In this document: in pieces, positions 51,012 to 57,770 of the stretch
Layout: the number at the start of each line of letters is the position of its first letter
Position numbering within the stretch: the first letter of the stretch is position 1
NCBI RefSeq assembly: GCF_019468565.1
Contig: NZ_CP080521.1
Location: 9,672,001-9,736,000, forward strand
Direction: 5' to 3'
Length of the DNA stretch: 64,000 nucleotides
Origin: Pseudonocardia sp. DSM 110487
GTDB taxonomy: Bacteria; Actinomycetota; Actinomycetes; Mycobacteriales; Pseudonocardiaceae
Made by a program: the position numbers and the translations under genes
Notes under the pieces: model-generated
Databases searched by the model: none
Told to the model about the DNA's origin: nothing
The model's input: only the letters and a program-made list of their open reading frames with translations

Positions 51012-51473
51012 GTGCCTCAGATCGTTCGCTTCCGCCTGGACGATGCCGCATGCGCCGAGCTCGGCAAGCTGCGTTCGCGGCTGGCCGACCACGGGATCGC
51101 GACCCCCGCCGAGTCGCCGTCGGTGATCGCCGCCGCGGCCGGGACGATCCCGCCACCTGCCCGGGAGGCGCTGGCCGCCGAGCTGCGGCTGCTCGCCCTT
51201 CCGTCGATCTGGCTGGAGACACTCGGCACGGTGGCGGGGCGCCCCGACGAGCTCGTACTCGCCGCCGTCGTCGACGCCGAGCTGCTCGCCGTGCACAGCG
51301 CGGTGCACGACGCACTGGCCGGCCGCGTCCGCTCCCCGCTCGCGGCCTACCTACCCGGCACGTGGCTCCCGCACTGCGTGCTCGCCACCGAGCGCCCCGC
51401 CGACGCATTCGCCCTGCTGCACCCCGTGCCCACCGTGCGGGCCCGCGTGGTGGCGGTCGACGTTCAGAGCTGA
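51012..51473 (+). CDS. 2'-5' RNA ligase-like (2H phosphoesterase) protein
   Basis: A 153-residue protein of the 2H superfamily. The two His motifs are VHSAVHDAL (HSAV) and LPHCVLA (HCVL) at the expected spacing of about 55 residues; the canonical H-x-[TS]-x form is altered at the third position (Ala and Val), so activity is doubtful. It starts at GTG 51012, 8 nt after mutY, and probably is in its operon. It overlaps def on the other strand by 10 nt. Confidence 0.72.
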   Translation: MPQIVRFRLDDAACAELGKLRSRLADHGIATPAESPSVIAAAAGTIPPPAREALAAELRLLALPSIWLETLGTVAGRPDELVLAAVVDAELLAVHSAVHDALAGRVRSPLAAYLPGTWLPHCVLATERPADAFALLHPVPTVRARVVAVDVQS

Positions 51474-51949
51474 CGCTCCCGCAGCTCCCGCAGCGCGGCG
51501 CGCCGCCGCTCCCCGGTGAGCGCGTCGATGTACAGCTCCCCGCGCAGGTGGTCGGTCTCGTGCTGCAGGCAGCGGGCGAGCTCGCCGGCGCCCTCGACCA
51601 CGACCGGACGCCTCTTCGCGTCGACGCCCTCGACCCGGGCGTACGCGGCCCGCAGCCGGGGCGCGGACACCCCCGGCACCGACAGACAGGCCTCCTGACC
51701 GTCGTACTCGCCGTCGGTGGCGACGAGCCGCGGGTTGACGACGTAGCCCCGCGCCCCGTCGACGTCGTAGGAGAACGCGGCCAGTGACACCCCGATCTGG
51801 TTGGCCGCGAGCCCGGCGCGCCCGGGCAGTGAGACGGTGTCCATCAGGTCGGTGACCAGCGCGGCAAGCGCCTCGTCGAAGGCCGTGACCGGCGCGCACG
51901 GCGTGCGCAGCACCGGGTCGCCGATCAGCCGCAGGTCCCGGACCGTCAT
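51464..51949 (-). CDS. def: Peptide deformylase
   Basis: A 161-residue metalloenzyme removing N-formyl groups from new proteins. Motif 1 is GRAGLAANQIGVSL (GxGxAAxQ), motif 2 EACLSVPG (EGCLS with Gly to Ala, metal Cys kept) and motif 3 QHETDHLRG (HExxH). The N-terminus LRLIGDPVLRTPCAPV is typical. ATG 51949 overlaps the padR stop (ATGA). Coupling of a deformylase to a PadR repressor is unusual; a second def gene elsewhere would be expected if this one is induced only under stress. Confidence 0.94.
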   Translation of the reverse strand: MTVRDLRLIGDPVLRTPCAPVTAFDEALAALVTDLMDTVSLPGRAGLAANQIGVSLAAFSYDVDGARGYVVNPRLVATDGEYDGQEACLSVPGVSAPRLRAAYARVEGVDAKRRPVVVEGAGELARCLQHETDHLRGELYIDALTGERRRAALRELRERQL

Positions 51950-52491
51950 GGCCGACCACCCAGCTTGCCGAGCTGGTCGAGAACGAGCCCGTGCCACTCC
52001 AGCTCCGCGCGCAGCCGCAGGCGCGCGTGCTCGAGCACGAGGTCGTCGGCCGGGGTCTGGTCCGCCCAGCGGCGGTCGGCCAGGTGGTCGAGCCGGGCCA
52101 GCCGTGCCGTGAGGTCACGGACGCGGTCCTCCAGGTGACCGCGGAGAGTGGCCTCGTCGATGTCGGACGCGGTGGCGAGCGCGAGGTCGACCGGGTCGGG
52201 CGGGAACCGGACCTCCTCGAACGCCTCCGCCTGCAGCACGGCGAGCTCGCGGCGACCCTCGTCGGTGATCTCGTACACCGTGCGGGCCGGCAGGCGTCCC
52301 TCCTGCTCGGTGCGCAGCGCACGGACCAGGCCCTCGTCCTCCAGCCGGTGCAGCGCGCCGTAGAGCGAGCCGGGACGCACGTCGGACCACAGCTCGGCCC
52401 GGTCCACCCGGGCATCGCGCCGGATCTGGTGGCCGTACATCGCGCCACCCTTGGCGAGGGCGCTCAGCACGAAGAGCCTCGTCGGGTTCAC
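51946..52491 (-). CDS. PadR family transcriptional regulator
   Basis: A 181-residue regulator. Winged helix: FVLSALAKGGAMYGHQIRRD and VRPGSLYGALHRLEDEGLVR, with wing RTVYEITDEGRREL; the C-terminal part (about 105-181) is a coiled-coil dimerisation domain (LEDRVRDLTARLARLDHLAD). GTG 52491 is preceded by GGCAGG. Its stop overlaps the def start. Three ACTCA/TGAGT half-sites upstream form a likely self-operator. It lies 16 nt after the hydrolase gene on the same strand. Confidence 0.92.
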   Translation of the reverse strand: MNPTRLFVLSALAKGGAMYGHQIRRDARVDRAELWSDVRPGSLYGALHRLEDEGLVRALRTEQEGRLPARTVYEITDEGRRELAVLQAEAFEEVRFPPDPVDLALATASDIDEATLRGHLEDRVRDLTARLARLDHLADRRWADQTPADDLVLEHARLRLRAELEWHGLVLDQLGKLGGRP

Positions 52492-52505
52492 CCTGCCAGT
52501 AAACC

Positions 52506-52524
52506 ACTCACATATGAGTACTCA
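52506..52524. promoter_or_regulatory. Three half-site operator upstream of padR
   Basis: ACTCA (52506-52510), TGAGT (52515-52519) and ACTCA (52520-52524) form two overlapping palindromes: ACTCA-N4-TGAGT and the perfect TGAGTACTCA. It sits 15 nt before the padR start and covers the hydrolase stop codon. Confidence 0.6.
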
Positions 52525-53278
52525 GAAACGACTCAACGAGCGGTCGGTACTCCTGGCCGGCGTGCACGAGGTGGCCTGCGCCGGGCACCCGGACATGGGT
52601 CGCGTCCATCATCCGGGCCGCCATCAGGGCCATCTGCCCGGCCGGCACCGCACTTTCCTCCGCCTCGACGAGAAGTGCCGGGCATCGGACGGCGGTCACA
52701 GCGGGCCAGTGGTCGCGCTCAGCCCACTCGGCTGCGATCGCCGTGGTGTGCCCGACACCGGCCAGCAGGTGGTAGCCGTCCGCCCGTTCCTCGACGCACT
52801 CGATCATGTACTCCCCGAACTCGGCACGCGGGTGCCCGAACGCCCGACGCACGGCGGCGAGGCACGCGAAGGGCTGCGGGAGCACCGTGAACCACTCCCG
52901 CGCGTCCGCGGCGCTGCGCCCCCGGAAGTCCACGCCCATGTCCTCCACCACGAGCGCCCGCACCAGCTCGGGACGGCGGCCCGCGGCCACCAGCCCGTGC
53001 AGGCCGCCCATCGAGTGCCCGACCACAACGGCCGGCCCGAGCTCGGTGAGCACGTCGATGACGTCAGCGGCCATCCGGTCGGTCGTCCACGGACCGCGCG
53101 CTTCCGAGCGGCCGTGCCCGCGCGCGTCCACGCCGACCACGCGGCCGTGGCCCGCCAGCCATTCGGCGGCCTCCCACCACGTGCTCGCCCGCCCCATGAG
53201 CCCATGCAGCAGCAGGATCGGGGTGCCCGAGCCGCCGAACTCGGTGACGACCAGCTCGACCCCATCGGAGGCTCGCAT
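52508..53278 (-). CDS. Alpha/beta hydrolase (Rv3591c-like)
   Basis: A 256-residue alpha/beta hydrolase: ILLLHGLMGRASTWWEAAEW oxyanion region, nucleophile elbow VVVGHSMGGLHGLVAAG, acid in LLVEAEESAVPAG and His in VPGAGHLVHAGQE. The substrate is unknown. Position next to mhuD matches Rv3591c. ATG 53278 follows TAGGTT by 7 nt, so it is probably leaderless, and its -10 overlaps that of mhuD on the other strand. Confidence 0.9.
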   Translation of the reverse strand: MRASDGVELVVTEFGGSGTPILLLHGLMGRASTWWEAAEWLAGHGRVVGVDARGHGRSEARGPWTTDRMAADVIDVLTELGPAVVVGHSMGGLHGLVAAGRRPELVRALVVEDMGVDFRGRSAADAREWFTVLPQPFACLAAVRRAFGHPRAEFGEYMIECVEERADGYHLLAGVGHTTAIAAEWAERDHWPAVTAVRCPALLVEAEESAVPAGQMALMAARMMDATHVRVPGAGHLVHAGQEYRPLVESFLSTHM

Positions 53279-53284
53279 GGTGGC

Positions 53285-53291
53285 TAACCTA
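53285..53291. promoter_or_regulatory. Overlapping divergent -10 elements (hydrolase / mhuD)
   Basis: TAACCTA holds TAACCT for the plus strand (53285-53290, 7 nt before ATG 53298) and TAGGTT for the minus strand (53291-53286, 7 nt before ATG 53278). Only 19 nt separate the two start codons. Confidence 0.6.
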
Positions 53292-53297
53292 GGTCCC

Positions 53298-53609
53298 ATG
53301 GCCGTTGTGAAGATCAATGCGATCGAGGTGCCCGAGGGCGCGGGCGAGGAGCTGGAGAGGCGGTTCGCCAACCGGCTGCACGCCGTGGACGGCCAGCCGG
53401 GCTTCCTGTCGTTCGAGCTGCTGCGCCCCGTGTCCGGCGACAACCGCTACTTCGTCGTCACGCACTGGGAGGACGACGAGTCGTTCCAGGCGTGGATGAA
53501 GGGGGCCGGCATGCAGGCGCACTCCGGCGAGCGGGCAAAGCCGGTGGGCACCGGGTCGTCGCTGCTGGAGTTCGAGGTCGTGCAGCAGTCGCGCGCAGCC
53601 GACGCCTGA
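53298..53609 (+). CDS. mhuD: Heme-degrading monooxygenase MhuD
   Basis: A 103-residue ABM-fold (IsdG-like) protein, closely similar to mycobacterial MhuD (Rv3592), which opens heme to release iron: VVKINAIEVPEGAGEELERR, LLRPVSGDNRYFVVTHWEDD and SFQAWMKGAGMQAHSGERA. The key residues of MhuD are at the same numbers: Asn7, Trp66 and His75. It is probably leaderless, sharing a bidirectional promoter with the hydrolase, and is followed by a hairpin at 53635-53664. Confidence 0.93.
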   Translation: MAVVKINAIEVPEGAGEELERRFANRLHAVDGQPGFLSFELLRPVSGDNRYFVVTHWEDDESFQAWMKGAGMQAHSGERAKPVGTGSSLLEFEVVQQSRAADA

Positions 53610-53634
53610 TCCGCCTCACACACCGACATCAGCG

Positions 53635-53664
53635 CTGGCACACCAACAGCAGTCGGTGTGCCAG
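53635..53664. terminator. Bidirectional hairpin between convergent genes
   Basis: CTGGCACACC (53635-53644) and GGTGTGCCAG (53655-53664) pair perfectly over a 10-base loop, between the ends of mhuD and the minus-strand hydrolase. A further GTCGGTGTG at 53672-53680 repeats 53652-53660 and offers a second pairing with CACACCGAC at 53618-53626. Confidence 0.6.
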
Positions 53665-53686
53665 GACCACAGTCGGTGTGCGACCG

Positions 53687-54568
53687 TCAGCTCCCGGGTC
53701 TCACGTGCGTCAGCGCGCGGTCCCAGAACGGCACCGACACCAAGTGGCCGACGTCCGGCACCATCTCGAGGTGGGCCTTCGGGAGCGCCCGCTCCCACCA
53801 CCGCCCGTGCGGCTCGCCAAGCGGATCGTCGGTCCCGTAGCCCAGCAGCACGTCCGCCGTGACGTCCGAGGGTTCGAAGCCCCACGGCTGCAGCGTGTAG
53901 CCGGCGACGTCCGCGACCATGCCGGTGGCGCCCTGCGCGAAGGTCTCGTCGAGCATGGCGCGCAACCGATCGCCGACCCCCGGGCGCGCGAGCACCGCGG
54001 CGTCCGCCTCGCCGACCCCGAGGACAGCGAACCGGTCGTCGCCCGTCAGCGACTCCACCATCGGCCCCATCGCCGCGATGAGCGCGGCGTGCGCATCGGC
54101 CGCTGACGCCCCGCGCAAGGCCTCGATCCCCGCCTTGTACTCCTCCGGGATCCACGACACCTCGTCGTCGGGCGCCGGTGTGCCGATCACCGCCACCCGG
54201 CTCACCAGGTCCGGCCGCCGTGCGGCAACGGCCAGCGCAACGCGACCGCCCGCAGACCAGCCGACCACTCCCGCCGTCGCGCCCGGCGCGAGCACGTCCT
54301 CGAGCACGGCCACCGCATCGTCCGCGACGAGCCCGACCGAGGCGAACTCATCGCCGACCGGGTCCGAGGCGCCGTAGCCCGGCCGGTCCAGCGTGATCAA
54401 CCGGACACCGTGCGCCGCCGTGACCTCCGGGTCGGGGTCGAACGCCCCCGAGCCCGGCGCGATGTGGCAGAAGAGCACAACGGGTGCATCCGTGGGTGCG
54501 TCCGGGGTGAGGTCGCGGACCGCGATGCGGCGGCCGCCGGGCCGGGTCAGCAGTCGATGAGTGGTCAT
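53687..54568 (-). CDS. Alpha/beta hydrolase
   Basis: A 293-residue alpha/beta hydrolase. VVLFCHIAPGSGAFDPDPEV is the oxyanion region, VVGWSAGGRVALAVAARRPD the nucleophile elbow (Ser), LGYGTDDPLGEP the acid and MVPDVGHLVSVPFWD the His. A cap of about 80 helical residues lies in the middle (WIPEEYKAGIEALRGASAAD). Substrate unknown. ATG 54568 is used; an upstream start would reach into the operator. It is divergent from the WYL regulator, which probably represses it. Confidence 0.9.
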   Translation of the reverse strand: MTTHRLLTRPGGRRIAVRDLTPDAPTDAPVVLFCHIAPGSGAFDPDPEVTAAHGVRLITLDRPGYGASDPVGDEFASVGLVADDAVAVLEDVLAPGATAGVVGWSAGGRVALAVAARRPDLVSRVAVIGTPAPDDEVSWIPEEYKAGIEALRGASAADAHAALIAAMGPMVESLTGDDRFAVLGVGEADAAVLARPGVGDRLRAMLDETFAQGATGMVADVAGYTLQPWGFEPSDVTADVLLGYGTDDPLGEPHGRWWERALPKAHLEMVPDVGHLVSVPFWDRALTHVRPGS

Positions 54569-54591
54569 GAGGACGAGACTGCCGCACCCTC

Positions 54592-54611
54592 GGTGACACC
54601 AGGATGTCACC
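54592..54611. promoter_or_regulatory. Operator between hydrolase and WYL regulator
   Basis: GGTGACA-N6-TGTCACC has perfect 7-bp arms in the 65-nt divergent spacer. A helix-turn-helix dimer from the adjacent WYL regulator is the obvious candidate ligand. Confidence 0.65.
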
Positions 54612-54633
54612 GTTTCTCGGCATCCTTGGATCC

Positions 54634-55332
54634 ATGAACCGCACCGAACGCCTCTACGCGATCAGCGAGGAGCTGCGGGCGGCCGGGCCGACCGGCCGCA
54701 CGAGCGCGTGGCTCGCCCGCAGGCTGGAGGTGTCGACCCGCACGATCAAGCGCGACATCGATGCGCTCCTGCAGGCCGGGGTCCCGCTCTGGGCACAGGC
54801 AGGACCGGGCGGCGGCTACGTCCTCGACGCCGCACGCACCCTGCCCCCGCTGAACATCACGGGCGTCGAGGCGGCCGCGATCGCCGTCGCCCTCGCGGCG
54901 CTCCCGGCACTCCCGTTCGCGGTCGACGGGCGCAGCGCGCTGTCGAAGGTGCTCGCCGCGATGCCGCCCGCCGAGCTCGAGCGCGCAGAGGAGATCGCGA
55001 ACCGGCTCTGGCTGCGAGCGCCGGAATCACCGCCGCGACCTGCCGTCGCCAGGGCCCTCGACGAGGCCGTCCGCACGCGGCGCGTGATCGTCCTGCACTA
55101 CGAAGGTCGCGACGGCGAGCTCACCGAGCGCGCGGTGGAGCCCGCCGCGCTGGCCGACACGGGCGGGCACTGGTACCTACTGGCCTGGTGCAGGCTCCGG
55201 GACGGACCGCGCTGGTTCCGGACCGACCGGATCCGCGACGCCCACCTCACCACCGAGCAGGCCCCGGAGCACGACACCGCCACGCTCTTCGGCGTACCGC
55301 CACCCGACGCGGGCCCGGTCCGGCTCCGCTGA
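54634..55332 (+). CDS. WYL domain HTH transcriptional regulator (YafY-type)
   Basis: A 232-residue regulator. Residues 1-60 form an HTH_11/DeoR-like domain (MNRTERLYAISEELRAAGPT; LARRLEVSTRTIKRDIDALL), followed by the linker GVPLWAQAGPGGGYVL and a WYL domain (about 140-205: IVLHYEGRDGELTERAVEP, ALADTGGHWYLLAWCRLRDG, the last with W-Y-L). WYL domains bind nucleotides or other ligands. It is divergent from a hydrolase across a palindromic operator and followed by a 25-bp perfect hairpin. Confidence 0.9.
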   Translation: MNRTERLYAISEELRAAGPTGRTSAWLARRLEVSTRTIKRDIDALLQAGVPLWAQAGPGGGYVLDAARTLPPLNITGVEAAAIAVALAALPALPFAVDGRSALSKVLAAMPPAELERAEEIANRLWLRAPESPPRPAVARALDEAVRTRRVIVLHYEGRDGELTERAVEPAALADTGGHWYLLAWCRLRDGPRWFRTDRIRDAHLTTEQAPEHDTATLFGVPPPDAGPVRLR

Positions 55333-55722
55333 CCGTCCCATTCCGACGAGCGGCGCGTTCGTCGGTACCTATCCGACGAACGCGCCGCTCGTCGGAAAGC
55401 ATCAGGGCCGGAGGCCACGGAGAGACGTTGCCGCCGCCAGCGTCGCCAGCCGGCGCAGCGAGCACGGTGCCGTGGCCCGGCAGGAACGGCACCAGCCCCT
55501 CGCCGGGTGTGCAGCCAGCAGTCGGGGCGCGATCGTGGGGTCGAGGGCGTTCACCAGCTCGGCCACCTCCCAGCGAGGTGGCAGAGCTGGGCAGGGGCAA
55601 GGGAGCCGTCAGACTTCCACCGAGACCCTGCTTCGCGCCGCCGCGTTGATCCTCGCCGAGCTCGGCAGGCCCGCGATGCTGGACGAAGTGGAGGCGCTCC
55701 TGTCCGAATGGAGCCCAGCCGC
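55333..55722. other. Gene-poor stretch with possible coding remnants
   Basis: 390 nt without an intact gene. After the hairpin, the minus strand reads PRWEVAELVNALDPTIAPRL then, in another frame, GEGLVPFLPGHGTVLAAPAG, which look like two parts of one protein broken by a frameshift; the PGHG is reminiscent of metallo-beta-lactamase-fold proteins, but this is weak. On the plus strand the last 38 codons (55613-55726) are coding-like. It looks like a decayed or recombined segment. Confidence 0.45.
55341..55397. terminator. 25-bp perfect inverted repeat
   Basis: Arms 55341-55365 and 55373-55397 are perfectly complementary over 25 bp with a 7-base loop. Each arm itself has CCGACGA at one end and TCGTCGG at the other, so it can fold several ways. 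It starts 8 nt after the WYL regulator stop and can act as its terminator; the length and perfection are more than a terminator needs. Confidence 0.7.
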
Positions 55723-55726
55723 ATGA
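55472..55726 (+). CDS. Small ORF, possibly C-terminal remnant
   Basis: Only the last 38 codons look like protein: TETLLRAAALILAELGRPAM then LDEVEALLSEWSPAA, an amphipathic helical piece. There is no credible start near this part; the first start of the frame (GTG 55472) gives a non-protein-like N-terminus. Its TGA overlaps the ATG of the DUF6879 gene (ATGA), so the two were once coupled. No family recognised. Confidence 0.25.
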   Translation: MARQERHQPLAGCAASSRGAIVGSRAFTSSATSQRGGRAGQGQGSRQTSTETLLRAAALILAELGRPAMLDEVEALLSEWSPAA

Positions 55727-56271
55727 GCCGGTGGATACACCCGAGCGAGGATCGGGTGGAGTGGGGAGCGCTCTTCACCAGCTACTCGAAGTCCTGTCTC
55801 CACTACGAGGCCCAGCAGATCTACTCGAACCCGATCGAGAACGCCCGTGTAGCCGACTTCGTAGCTGGTCGCCCGATGACCCCGACCTACGAGTGACGGC
55901 TCTCCCGGGTGCAGCAACAGGCCGCGATCGGGGCGACGAAGATGGTGATCCGGATCGTGGTGGAGCCACCCACGGACTACACCCGCATGGAGGTCGCCAC
56001 CTACCCGATCCTCGTCCGAGGGGGCGAAGACATTCGCGTGATCGCTGTATCGGAGGGGACCTGGCCCGACGGCCTCCCCCACCACGACTTCTACATATTC
56101 GACGACAGGGAGGTGTGGCGGATGCACTACGACGACGACTACACCTTCGCCGGGGCCGAGCAGCTCGAAGGCGAGGACGTGCTCGCCCAACACCTACGAT
56201 GGCGCGACCGCGCCCTGGAGCTGGCGATCCCGCTGCACGACTACCCCGGCGTCGAGCCACTCCCTGGCTGA
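55723..56271 (+). pseudogene. DUF6879-like gene interrupted by an in-frame TGA
   Basis: In one frame 55723-56271 encodes 182 codons typical of the DUF6879 family: SRWIHPSEDRVEWGALFTSY, LHYEAQQIYSNPIENARVAD, then after the stop VIRIVVEPPTDYTRMEVATY, GGEDIRVIAVSEGTW, HDFYIFDDREVWRMHYDDD and WRDRALELAIPLHDY. The only defect is TGA at 55894-55896, codon 58, where an Arg or Trp codon (CGA or TGG) is likely. Downstream GTG 55909 or ATG 55939 could restart translation. Family members are found beside Scr1-type XRE regulators, as here. Either a fresh nonsense mutation or a sequencing error. Confidence 0.7.
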
Positions 56272-56291
56272 GAACGGAGACGACACCGCAT

Positions 56292-57161
56292 TTGCCCTCG
56301 GACAATCTCCCACTCAACCACGCGCTCGGCGCGCTCGGGCTGCGCCTGCGTGCAGCCCGTGAAGCGTCCGGGCTGACAGGAGCCGATCTTGCCGCGCGGC
56401 TCGGAAGAGGCTGGAAGCAGCCCAAGGTCTCGAAGATCGAGACCGGTCGTCAGCTCATTTCGCTCGACGAACTCCGCGCCTGGGCCTCGGAGACCGGTAC
56501 CGATCCTGCGCCCCTGCTCGCGCTGCGGGAGAAGGCCGCCGCCGAGTACTCCAGTCACCAGGACCGCCTTTCGCAAGAGGGCGGAGCCATCCCACTCCAG
56601 GACGAGCTCACCGCCCTGACCCGCACCTGCACGTATCTGGCCGAGTACCAGCCGGCCCTCGTCCCCGGACGACTGCAGACACCGGATTACATCCGGGAGA
56701 AGGCGCTCGGCGACGTCGACTTCCTAGCCGAAGGCCTCCCCGCCGACCAAGTCGGCCACCTCGTCGCCGCGAAACTCCGCCGCCAGGCCATCCTCTACGA
56801 ACCCGGCCGGGAGTTCGTGCACATCGTGGGCGAGGCCGCGCTGCACATGCGCTTCGGTCCGATGACGACGGCGACGTTGCGCGCCCAGCTGCTCCACCTC
56901 GCCCAGATGTCCTCGCTGCCGGGACACACGTTCGCGGTGGTCCCGTTCCGGGTCGGCTCGCCGGTGGAGCCGTTCGGGTTCGCGCTGTACGACCACGACC
57001 TGGTGCGCGTCGAGACCAGCAACGGCGTCGTGCAGATCAGCGATCCGGAGGCGGTGGCGCGGCACGTCCGGCGCGTCGAACGCCTGCTGGAGGTCGCGTC
57101 GGTCGGCGCCGACGCCGCGCGGTTCTGCCGCGAGCTCGCCGAGTCGATGACCGACGGCTGA
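56292..57161 (+). CDS. Scr1 family XRE regulator (HTH + DUF5753)
   Basis: A 289-residue regulator of the TA-like Scr1 group. N-terminal HTH (ALGLRLRAAREASGLTGADL; RGWKQPKVSKIETGRQLISL, about 12-70) and the C-terminal DUF5753 domain (TYLAEYQPALVPGRLQTPDY, KLRRQAILYEPGREFVHIVG, LAQMSSLPGHTFAVVPFRVG, HVRRVERLLEVASVGADAAR). Such proteins are encoded next to small DUF397 or DUF6879 proteins that counteract them. TTG 56292 is the start giving a normal-length N-terminus; it lies 20 nt after the DUF6879 stop, with GGAG rather far upstream. Confidence 0.85.
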   Translation: MPSDNLPLNHALGALGLRLRAAREASGLTGADLAARLGRGWKQPKVSKIETGRQLISLDELRAWASETGTDPAPLLALREKAAAEYSSHQDRLSQEGGAIPLQDELTALTRTCTYLAEYQPALVPGRLQTPDYIREKALGDVDFLAEGLPADQVGHLVAAKLRRQAILYEPGREFVHIVGEAALHMRFGPMTTATLRAQLLHLAQMSSLPGHTFAVVPFRVGSPVEPFGFALYDHDLVRVETSNGVVQISDPEAVARHVRRVERLLEVASVGADAARFCRELAESMTDG

Positions 57162-57167
57162 CGAGCA

Positions 57168-57770
57168 CTAGAGGTGGAACCCGGCGGTCGTGAACACCCA
57201 CAACGAGGACGTGAGCCACAGCGCAACGAACGTCGTGAACAGGATCCCCCCTGCCGTGGGGATCACCCATCGCGGCAGGCCCCAGCGCACCAGCAGCAGC
57301 ATCTTCGTGACGAACGCCCCGTACAGCAGGCAGCCGACCAGCGAGTGGACCAGCACCCGCGCGTCGTCGAACCGATATCCCAGCGAGTAGAGGCAGTGGA
57401 CGGCGACCGGCACGGTGAGGAGCACCGCGAAGCGCCCGGACCAGCGGTGAACAGCGGGGAGCCCGGGCAGGTGGAGCCTGATCCGGCCTTCCAGGACCAG
57501 CGCCGTGAAGATCTGGACGAGGGCGAGGACGAACGCGAGGGTCGTCAGCCACGCCTTGACGTACAGGGTCCCGGTGAACCATGGCATGGCGAGCGAGAGG
57601 TTGGCCGGGGTGTGCAGCCTCCCGTACACGCCGAGCACGACGGCCACGGACGTACCGACCGCCACGGGTACCACGAGCCGCACCCACTGCACGGCCACGG
57701 GCGGCGGAGCCCCTTGCGCCTGCCGGGCCGATGCGCGGGGCCGCGTGAGGTCCGGTTCGGGCAACGTCAT
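57168..57770 (-). CDS. DUF6529-like membrane protein (cytochrome b561-type)
   Basis: A 200-residue membrane protein with five hydrophobic segments (from VRLVVPVAVGTSVAVVLGVY to GILFTTFVALWLTSSLWVFT). Histidines sit within or next to helices at LPAVHRWSGRFAVL, VAVHCLYSLGY and RVLVHSLVGCLLYG, a pattern suggestive of heme ligands as in b561-type proteins; I recall the family as DUF6529. ATG 57770 overlaps the stop of the secreted protein gene (ATGA). Last gene of the kinase operon. Confidence 0.75.
   Translation of the reverse strand: MTLPEPDLTRPRASARQAQGAPPPVAVQWVRLVVPVAVGTSVAVVLGVYGRLHTPANLSLAMPWFTGTLYVKAWLTTLAFVLALVQIFTALVLEGRIRLHLPGLPAVHRWSGRFAVLLTVPVAVHCLYSLGYRFDDARVLVHSLVGCLLYGAFVTKMLLLVRWGLPRWVIPTAGGILFTTFVALWLTSSLWVFTTAGFHL

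Noticed and set aside
55400..55600. Metallo-beta-lactamase-fold gene on the minus strand
   Set aside because: Only a PGHG-like fragment in one frame and a neighbouring fragment in another; too little to call a gene.
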